NCBI RefSeq assembly: GCF_023511815.1
Contig: NZ_JAIMAV010000001.1
Span: 1-64,000 of the forward strand
Length of the DNA: 64,000 nt
Origin: Alicyclobacillus sp.
GTDB taxonomy: Bacteria; Bacillota; Bacilli; Alicyclobacillales; Alicyclobacillaceae
Direction of reading: 5' to 3'
Shown one piece after another: positions 58,153-64,000 of the stretch; position 1 is the stretch's first letter, and each line of letters starts with the position of its first letter. The notes under the pieces are model-generated. The model saw only the letters and a list, made by a program, of their open reading frames with translations, did not search any database and was not told the DNA's origin. The position numbers and the translations under genes were made by a program.

Positions 58153-59505
58153 ATGGAGAAACGGAAGGCTCCGGCGCGCTGGCGCACCCTGGCGGCGGCA
58201 TCCCTGGCTGTGTGCGGGTTGACCAGCGGCTGTTACGACCGCCAGGAACTCGAGCAACAGGCTTTCGTGACCACGCTCGGGATTGACAAGGCGCCGGACG
58301 GACTGATTGACTGCACATTTCGCATCGCGCTGCCCGAGAACCCGGCGTCGGGGGGCGGCAAGGGGGGAGACACCCCGCTGGCCGGAACGGGGCCGGTGAC
58401 GTTTCGCGCGCACAACATCGTCGAGGCCTTAACCATCGCCAATTCGAGCGTCGAGCGGACCATCTCCCTGACCCACCTGGGGCAGGTGATCTTCGGGGAG
58501 GATCTGGCCCGCGAGGGATTGTCGGACGAGTTGCAGGCGATGACGCGGTTTCGCGAGTTTCGGCCCAGCCTGTACCTGGGGGTGGCGCGAGGGAAGGCGC
58601 ACGACATCATCGCCGCGGACAAGCCGGTGCTCGAACACTCCCCGACGCGCATGCCCGACAGCATCGCGGACGTGGGGGAGCGCACGGGTCTGTTTCCGGT
58701 GGTGTCCCTACACGATTTCATCACCGTCTCCTCGGAGCACCACATGGCCTCGATGATGCCGACGCTCTCGGTCAATGACAGTGTGAAACCGAACACCCAA
58801 GGGCAGCAGGGCGGCCAGGGACAGGGCGGGGGCGGCGGAGGGGCCAATTCGGGCGCGGGATCGGATGCGGGGGACAAACCGCTCTCGTTCACCTCAGGCC
58901 AGGTGGCCCGCAGCGGAGGAAACCCGGTGGAGTGGATGGGGGCGGCCCTGTTCAAAGAGGGCAGGTTGGTCGGTACCATCGACGGCCGGCAGTCGATGCT
59001 CCTGTCCGTCCTGCAGGGACACATCAAACGGACGCAGATGACGGTTCCGGATCCCCTGACCAAGGGACAGTACCTGAGCCTCGCGCTCAAGACCGAGCGG
59101 ACCCCGGTGTACACCGTCCGCCTGGGGGAGCCGATGCAGATCGGCGTGCTGGTGCCGATTGAGGCGGACGTGGTGTCGATGAAGGGGTCGGCGAACTATT
59201 CCCTGCCACAGACGCGGCTGAAGGTCGAGCAGACGCTCAACCGGGAGCTGTCGGAACAGTTCACGTCCGTGCTCTCACTGTTGCTCAACCGCTACCAGTG
59301 CGACGTGGTGCCGGTGGCGCTGCACGCCCGGCACCTGTTCCCCACGCACGAGGCCTACGTCAATTATCCGTGGGAGGACCGGCTCAAGGATGCCCAGGTC
59401 CACGTGTCGGTGCAGCTCCACGTCCGCCGTTTCGGGGTTCAGCTCGCCCCCGCCGGCGACCAGGATCAGAACCAGTCCCAGTCCCAATCGACGGGCAGGG
59501 TCTGA
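58153..59505 (+). CDS. GerC-type spore germination lipoprotein, Ger(x)C family (450 aa)
   Basis: Signal peptide with lipobox VCGLTSGCYDRQELEQQ, then AFVTTLGIDKAPDG and a three-domain Ger(x)C body (VEWMGAALFKEGRLVGTIDG, LKVEQTLNRELSEQF near the C-terminus). The protein would sit on the outer face of the inner spore membrane as the C subunit of a nutrient germinant receptor. A Gly/Gln-rich low-complexity loop interrupts residues 215-240. No GerA or GerB partner lies in the window, so it is an orphan receptor subunit. Its 3' end overlaps the opposite-strand gene by 40 bases. Confidence 0.93.
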   Translation: MEKRKAPARWRTLAAASLAVCGLTSGCYDRQELEQQAFVTTLGIDKAPDGLIDCTFRIALPENPASGGGKGGDTPLAGTGPVTFRAHNIVEALTIANSSVERTISLTHLGQVIFGEDLAREGLSDELQAMTRFREFRPSLYLGVARGKAHDIIAADKPVLEHSPTRMPDSIADVGERTGLFPVVSLHDFITVSSEHHMASMMPTLSVNDSVKPNTQGQQGGQGQGGGGGGANSGAGSDAGDKPLSFTSGQVARSGGNPVEWMGAALFKEGRLVGTIDGRQSMLLSVLQGHIKRTQMTVPDPLTKGQYLSLALKTERTPVYTVRLGEPMQIGVLVPIEADVVSMKGSANYSLPQTRLKVEQTLNRELSEQFTSVLSLLLNRYQCDVVPVALHARHLFPTHEAYVNYPWEDRLKDAQVHVSVQLHVRRFGVQLAPAGDQDQNQSQSQSTGRV

Positions 59506-60098
59506 CCGCCCTCCGGCGCCGCAGGCAAGTTGGGCCCGCCCGGGACAGGGGTTCCTGCATTGGAGTTCGGCTGCGGCGCATCCGGGACAGGGATTCCTCG
59601 ATTCCATTTCGGTTCCGGTGCGCCCGCCGCGTCGCTTCGCGCCGGCGTCCGCCCATCCTTCACGGGGGAGGACGTGTCCGGTTCGGGCGGGTCGGCGTTC
59701 TTTCGCTCGGACCCCATGGCGCGCAGGAGCGCGTCGAGCCCGCTCGACTGCAGGGTTTTGATCAGGGACGGGACAACGGCGCCGAGAAAGGCCGAGAACC
59801 ACGGACTGTCGATCCCCTTGATCCAATCCTCCCCTCCGAAGACACCCTCGGCCGGCAACAGGGTTCGAATCTGTTTCGAGACGGCGATGGCGCTGCGCAG
59901 GAACGCCTCCGGCGAAAGACCGAATTGGCGCGCCTCCCGTTCGACGGCGCGGCGCACCTCGGGGGTCCACCAACGATGGCGTCCGCCCGTGCCGGAACCC
60001 CTGCGGCGGCTGCGGAGCGATCCGTCGCGCGTTTGCCGCAGCGACGGTGAACGCCGCCTTCGGGCGGAGGTTGTGGTGCGGTTGCGGGTGGCGGTCAC
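59466..60098 (-). CDS. Hypothetical protein with basic N-terminus and Pro/Asn-rich tail (210 aa)
   Basis: The N-terminal 50 residues are very Arg/Ser-rich, the central part (GGRHRWWTPEVRRAVEREAR and FGLSPEAFLRSAIAVSKQIR) is helical, and the last 70 residues repeat PVPDAPQP/PVPGGPNL-type Pro/Gly segments ending in VDWDWDWF. No signal peptide or known domain. GTG at 60098 with GGAGAGGAGG upstream. The tail overlaps the 3' end of the germination lipoprotein gene on the other strand, which is unusual; a spore-associated role is suggested only by position and composition. Confidence 0.65.
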   Translation of the reverse strand: MTATRNRTTTSARRRRSPSLRQTRDGSLRSRRRGSGTGGRHRWWTPEVRRAVEREARQFGLSPEAFLRSAIAVSKQIRTLLPAEGVFGGEDWIKGIDSPWFSAFLGAVVPSLIKTLQSSGLDALLRAMGSERKNADPPEPDTSSPVKDGRTPARSDAAGAPEPKWNRGIPVPDAPQPNSNAGTPVPGGPNLPAAPEGGQTLPVDWDWDWF

Positions 60099-60357
60099 AG
60101 GGGCGCCTCCTCTCCGGGACACCTCGGCGCGCATCTCGCGGACGGCCGGCGCCTCATCGGCGGACGGCGAACGCGGCGGGCCGGCGGCGGGGCGCGTCCG
60201 CCGCCGGCCCTGGAGGTGGATGCCGGTGCTCTCCATGCATCGGATGACGGATTGGCGGGATTCGGGCGGGCGTTCACCCGCCTTACGGCGGATTGGGCGC
60301 GAGGAGATGGAAAACCGCCCAGGCCCTTGCCGCGGATTTGCGGCGCGGGGGGCCGGA

Positions 60358-61128
60358 TCAGGTGATCAGGCCGCCGTTGGGGCTGATCACCTGGCCGGTC
60401 ATGTAGGAGGCGCTCGGCGAGGCGAGAAACAGGACGGCGTGCGCGACGTCCTCCGGGCGGCCCAGCCGCCCGACGGGGGTTTCCTCGGCGAGGGCGCGCC
60501 GCTCGTCCGGGTTCAGATGACCGAGCATGTCGGTTTCGATGGCGCCGGGCGCCACGGCGTTGACGGTGACGCCGGAGGCGGCCACCTCTTTGGCCAACGC
60601 CTTGGTGAAGGCGAGAATCCCGCCTTTGGTGGCGGAATAGGCGACCTCGCAGGACCCTCCCGCAATCCCCCAGATGGACGAGATGTTGATGATGCGGCCG
60701 TAGCCCGCCGAGAGCATGTGCGGGAGGACCGCCTTGGTGCACAGGAACGGCGCGGTCAGGTTGCTCGCCACCAGCTCGTTCCACTCTTCCAACGTGGTGT
60801 CGAGCAACAGATTCGCCCGGGCGATCCCGGCGTTGTTGACCAGGATCCGCGGGATGCCGAAGTGCAGGGCGGACTCGACGAGTTGCAGGACCTGCTTCGG
60901 CTCCCGCACGTCCGCCTGCACGGGATACGCCCGGCTCCCCATCGCGCGGATCTCCGCCGCCACCGCTTCGGCGGCGTCCCGCGAGTGCCGGTAATTGATC
61001 ACCACGTGGGCGCCCGCGCGCGCCAGGGCGAGGGCGATGGACCGCCCGATGCCCCGTGACGCTCCGGTGACAATCGCCAGTTGGCCGAACAGCGGGCGGG
61101 TGGTGGAGTGTGGGAACGGATCGGACAC
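60358..61128 (-). CDS. 3-oxoacyl-[ACP] reductase-type SDR (256 aa)
   Basis: Classical short-chain dehydrogenase: NADP-binding QLAIVTGASRGIGRSIALAL, the NNAG motif in ILVNNAGIARANLL, catalytic Ser in NISSIWGIAGGSCEVAYSAT with the YxxxK pair, and VNAVAPGAIETDM. FabG-like enzymes reduce 3-oxoacyl-ACP or -CoA. GTG at 61128 (or 61137, both near AAGGCAGGTGAG). Divergent from the branched-chain catabolic operon. Confidence 0.9.
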   Translation of the reverse strand: MSDPFPHSTTRPLFGQLAIVTGASRGIGRSIALALARAGAHVVINYRHSRDAAEAVAAEIRAMGSRAYPVQADVREPKQVLQLVESALHFGIPRILVNNAGIARANLLLDTTLEEWNELVASNLTAPFLCTKAVLPHMLSAGYGRIINISSIWGIAGGSCEVAYSATKGGILAFTKALAKEVAASGVTVNAVAPGAIETDMLGHLNPDERRALAEETPVGRLGRPEDVAHAVLFLASPSASYMTGQVISPNGGLIT

Positions 61129-61330
61129 CGTGCTCACCTGCCTTCTCAGGGCGCCTGGCGCAGGGCGCCCGAGGCGCATGGGGTGCGCCGCGACGGCGCC
61201 CCCTGGATACAGAGCATGATTGTAACACAAGCCCGGATGGCCACCAACGGGCGCCGAACAAACCGATTTTTGCAAACCCTCTCGGTTCTTGATACGCTAA
61301 ATGAGAGTCCAGCGAGAGGAGGCGGGCGGG

Positions 61331-62701
61331 GTGATTCGGAAGCTGTTGATCGCGAACCGCGGCGAGATTGCGCGGCGCATCGCGCGGACCTGCCGTCGGC
61401 TCGGGGTGCGGACGGTCGCGGTGTATTCGGACGCGGACGCCGGGGCGCCCCACGTGCGGGAAGCGGATGAGGCGGTTCGCATCGGTCCGGCCCCGGTGGC
61501 GCAGAGTTATCTGAACATCGAGGCCATCCTCGAGGCGGCCCGGCAAACCGGGGCGGACGCCGTCCATCCCGGATACGGGTTTCTCAGTGAGCATGCGGGA
61601 TTCGCCCGCGCCTGCCAGGACGCCGGCCTGATCTTCGTCGGACCATCCCCCGACGCCATCCATGCGATGGGCAGCAAGATTGAGGCGAGGCGGCGGATGG
61701 TGTCGGCCGGGGTGCCAGTGGTCCCGGGCACGGAGGCGGGGCTTCGGGACGTGGAGGAGGCGCTTTCGGCGGCGGAGCGGATTGGGTATCCGGTGATGGT
61801 CAAGGCGTCGGCCGGCGGCGGGGGGATCGGCATGCAGGTGGTGGATGGACCGGAGGCGTTGCGGCAGGCGTTTGCGGCCAACGCCAAACGAGCGGCCTCC
61901 TACTTCGGCGACGGGACGCTCTTTCTGGAAAAGCGCGTCTTCCCCGCCCGGCACATCGAGATCCAGGTGCTGTTCGACGGACACGGCCACGGCGTGTACC
62001 TGTGGGAGCGCGAGTGTTCCATTCAACGCCGGCACCAGAAGGTGGTGGAGGAGGCGCCGTCACCGTTCGCGGACGACGATCTCCGCAGGCGGATGGGAGA
62101 GGCGGCGCTGGCGGCGGCGAGCGCCATCGGGTACGTGAACGCGGGCACGGTCGAATTTCTGGTCGATGAGGCGCGCCGGTTTTACTTTCTCGAGATGAAC
62201 ACCAGGCTTCAGGTGGAGCATCCGGTGACCGAGATGATCACCGGACTGGACCTGGTCGAATGGCAGCTTCGCATCGCCGGCGGGGAAGCGCTTTCGTTCG
62301 GCCAGGCGGACGTGCGCCGGGACGGGCACGCCATCGAGTGCCGGGTGTACGCGGAGGATCCGGTGCGGATGCTGCCCTCGCCGGGGACCATCACGCGCCT
62401 GGAGTTGCCTTCCGGGGACGGCGTGCGCAATGATGTCGGCGTGGCGGCGGGATCCACCGTCAGCCCCTATTACGACGCGATGATCGGCAAACTCATCGTG
62501 CACGGCGCGGATCGCGGGGAGGCCATCGCGCGGTTGCGCGCAGCGTTGGACGCGTATGTGGTGGAGGGAATCCGGACAAACGTGCCCTTGTTGCGACGCA
62601 TCGCCGCTGCGCAAGCGTTTTCAGAGGGGCGGACGACGACCGATTTCATCGACCGTCTGCTGCAGGAAGACACACAGCGAGAAAAACGACAGGAAGGATG
62701 A
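61331..62701 (+). CDS. Biotin carboxylase subunit, probable methylcrotonyl-CoA carboxylase alpha part (456 aa)
   Basis: ATP-grasp biotin carboxylase: KLLIANRGEIARRIARTCR, the glycine-rich loop MVKASAGGGGIGMQVVDG near residue 160, ERECSIQRRHQKVVEEAPS and YFLEMNTRLQVEHPVTE with the catalytic residues, and the C-terminal lid domain. It carboxylates biotin on the small carrier encoded next. GTG at 61331 behind GGAGGCGGG. First of a four-gene run (carboxylase, carrier, HMG-CoA lyase, enoyl-CoA hydratase), the set used for leucine breakdown, so methylcrotonyl-CoA is the likely final acceptor rather than acetyl-CoA. Confidence 0.93.
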   Translation: MIRKLLIANRGEIARRIARTCRRLGVRTVAVYSDADAGAPHVREADEAVRIGPAPVAQSYLNIEAILEAARQTGADAVHPGYGFLSEHAGFARACQDAGLIFVGPSPDAIHAMGSKIEARRRMVSAGVPVVPGTEAGLRDVEEALSAAERIGYPVMVKASAGGGGIGMQVVDGPEALRQAFAANAKRAASYFGDGTLFLEKRVFPARHIEIQVLFDGHGHGVYLWERECSIQRRHQKVVEEAPSPFADDDLRRRMGEAALAAASAIGYVNAGTVEFLVDEARRFYFLEMNTRLQVEHPVTEMITGLDLVEWQLRIAGGEALSFGQADVRRDGHAIECRVYAEDPVRMLPSPGTITRLELPSGDGVRNDVGVAAGSTVSPYYDAMIGKLIVHGADRGEAIARLRAALDAYVVEGIRTNVPLLRRIAAAQAFSEGRTTTDFIDRLLQEDTQREKRQEG

Positions 62702-62922
62702 GCGGGATGGCGGAGATCCGTTCGGCGATGGCGGGGGTCGTGATGCAGGTGTTGGTCAGCCCGGGAGACCGGGTGGATGCGGGACAGGATGTGGTGATTC
62801 TTGAGTCCATGAAGATGCAGATCCCCGTCTCGGCGGAGGAGGCCGGCACCGTGTCGCGCGTGGCGGTTCAGGAGGGCCAGTTCGTGGACGAAGGCGAACT
62901 CTTGGTCGAGATGGACGGCTGA
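62698..62922 (+). CDS. Small biotin carboxyl carrier protein, YngHB-like (74 aa)
   Basis: Minimal biotinyl/lipoyl domain: AEIRSAMAGVVMQVLVSPG, then the biotinylation site VILESMKMQIPVSAEE with the modified Lys, and the closing EGQFVDEGELLVEM. At 74 residues it lacks the N-terminal half of AccB and matches YngHB of B. subtilis. ATG overlaps the biotin carboxylase stop by four bases. Confidence 0.93.
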   Translation: MSGMAEIRSAMAGVVMQVLVSPGDRVDAGQDVVILESMKMQIPVSAEEAGTVSRVAVQEGQFVDEGELLVEMDG

Positions 62923-62942
62923 CGGCGAAGGGGGAGACGAAG

Positions 62943-63890
62943 ATGATTCTGCCGGACGCGGTCGTGTTGTGCGAGGTGGGGCCTCGGGACGGGTTGCAGA
63001 ACGAGGCGCGGGCGGTGCCGACCCAGGTGAAGGTGGAGCTGATCAATCGTCTCTCGCAGGCGGGATTTCGGTCCATCGAGGTGACCAGTTTTGTGCACCC
63101 GCGGTGGATCCCGCAGTTGGCGGACGCGGACGAGGTGATGCGCCGCATCGAACGGCGCCCGGGGGTGGTGTACAGCGCCCTGGTGCCCAACGAGCGGGGA
63201 TTGGAGCGCGCCCTGAGGGCCGGAGCGGGGGGCGTGAACGTCTTTCTCTCGGCGAGCGAGACGCACAACCGCAAGAACATCAACAAGTCCATCTCCGAGA
63301 CGTACCCGGTCCTGGAGCCCGTCGTGCGCACGGCGAAGGCGGAGGGACTGCCGGTGCGCGGGTACGTCTCCACCGCCTTCGGATGCCCCTACGAGGGCAG
63401 AGTGCCGGTGGAACAGGTCGTCCAGGTGGCCCGGCGTCTGGTGGAGATGGGCGTGGACGAGGTGTCCATCGGCGACACCATCGGCGTCGCGGTGCCGATG
63501 GAGGTCACCGCTCTCGTGGAGGCGCTGGCGGCGGTGGTGCCGCTGGAGCGGATCGCGCTGCATTTTCACGACACCCGCGGGACCGCCGTGGCCAACATCG
63601 CCGCGGGCCTGCGGGCGGGGGTGCGCCGCTTCGACGCCTCCATCGGCGGGCTCGGCGGGTGCCCGTATGCGCCAGGGGCCACGGGCAACGTGGCGACGGA
63701 GGACGTTCTGTATCTCCTGCACAGGTCCGGGGTGGACACCGGGATCGACGAAGAGCGCGTCGGCGAGACGGCCGACTGGTTGGAGCGGGCGTTGGGCCGG
63801 CCGCTTTCCAGCCACGCGAGCGCCATCCGGCGCGGCCGGTGCGGGGATGGCGCGGCGGGTGCGGAGAATGAGGGGGGCGAAGGCCGGTGA
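62943..63890 (+). CDS. Hydroxymethylglutaryl-CoA lyase (315 aa)
   Basis: TIM-barrel lyase cleaving HMG-CoA to acetyl-CoA and acetoacetate, the last step of leucine degradation. VVLCEVGPRDGLQNEARAVP supplies the divalent-metal Asp, EVTSFVHPRWIPQLADADEV and SIGDTIGVAVPMEVTALVEA are barrel signatures, and the signature loop GGLGGCPYAPGATGNVATED carries the catalytic Cys. ATG behind GAAGGGGGAG; overlaps the following crotonase gene by four bases. Confidence 0.95.
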   Translation: MILPDAVVLCEVGPRDGLQNEARAVPTQVKVELINRLSQAGFRSIEVTSFVHPRWIPQLADADEVMRRIERRPGVVYSALVPNERGLERALRAGAGGVNVFLSASETHNRKNINKSISETYPVLEPVVRTAKAEGLPVRGYVSTAFGCPYEGRVPVEQVVQVARRLVEMGVDEVSIGDTIGVAVPMEVTALVEALAAVVPLERIALHFHDTRGTAVANIAAGLRAGVRRFDASIGGLGGCPYAPGATGNVATEDVLYLLHRSGVDTGIDEERVGETADWLERALGRPLSSHASAIRRGRCGDGAAGAENEGGEGR

Positions 63891-64000
63891 GCGAACCGGT
63901 GTTGTTGCGGGAGGAAGATGGGGGCGTCGTCACGCTGACGCTGAACCGGCCGGAGGCGGCGAACGCATTGTCCTGTGCCCTGGTGGCGGCCTTGGACGAT
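63887..64000 (+). CDS. Enoyl-CoA hydratase/isomerase family protein, N-terminal part (continues beyond window)
   Basis: The visible 38 codons read LREEDGGVVTLTLNRPEAAN then ALSCALVAALDD, the N-terminal strand and helix of the crotonase family. GTG at 63887 overlaps the HMG-CoA lyase stop and follows AGGGGGG. In the branched-acyl-CoA operon it would be the 3-methylglutaconyl-CoA hydratase (YngF-like); this rests on position because the active-site region lies outside the window. Confidence 0.85.
   Translation, partial: MSEPVLLREEDGGVVTLTLNRPEAANALSCALVAALDD

Overview
The window is a GC-rich chromosomal stretch from a Gram-positive endospore former, most likely a high-GC bacillus of the Alicyclobacillaceae type. 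The evidence is an RsfA-family prespore regulator, a GerC-type germination lipoprotein, YlbF/YmcA, IDEAL and DUF1292 proteins, a CtsR-type operator on clpP, T-box and yybP-ykoY leaders, very strong GGAGG ribosome binding sites and frequent GTG/TTG starts. The genus is an inference; there is no rRNA, tRNA, CRISPR array or insertion sequence that I can recognise.

Layout. 1-6.5 kb: the end of an iron alcohol dehydrogenase coupled to an aldehyde dehydrogenase, a VOC protein, a self-regulated TetR/ABC-2 transporter operon and a zinc-free MDR alcohol dehydrogenase. 6.7-20.6 kb is an accessory region. It holds a wrecked copy of a PLD-helicase gene, an arsI-arsR operon with an overlapping double operator, a CPA1 antiporter behind a hairpin leader, an ADP-ribosylglycohydrolase, and a DAHP synthase/chorismate mutase-like fusion whose catalytic residues are largely gone but which sits behind a Phe-type T-box plus a second orphan T-box expression platform. 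It continues with the intact PLD-DEAH helicase-DUF3427 gene followed by an Mrr nuclease, then a 3-hydroxyacyl-CoA dehydrogenase and an HNH nuclease with a possible EVE-like N-terminus. Fragments of an ABC permease and of a CDF metal transporter lie nearby, so this region has been rearranged.

21-29.7 kb: an HD-GYP phosphodiesterase and a complete assimilatory sulfate operon (APS reductase, TauE-type permease, ATP sulfurylase, sulfite reductase, SUMT/HemD fusion, sirohydrochlorin chelatase). The operon reduces APS directly and makes most of the siroheme its reductase needs. 29.8-33.5 kb: a TetR-controlled acyl-CoA operon. 33.6-43.7 kb: a TerC protein under a manganese riboswitch, a GH130 enzyme, RarD, a thioesterase, oxidoreductases, a CoA-transferase and a PfpI-type protein.

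43.9-60 kb is mostly core and sporulation-type genome: TypA, DUF1292, YlbF, several small proteins, ClpP, a MidA-like methyltransferase, a GapB-like dehydrogenase, a cysteine desulfurase-ThiI pair, RsfA and GerC. 60.3-64 kb: an SDR reductase divergent from a leucine/branched acyl-CoA degradation operon (biotin carboxylase, BCCP, HMG-CoA lyase, enoyl-CoA hydratase) that runs off the end and resembles the B. subtilis yng cluster.

Most notable: the T-box-controlled double pseudoenzyme; the helicase-Mrr cassette with its internally deleted paralogue 7 kb away; the divergent promoters that share a palindromic -10; and the hairpin leader of the antiporter.
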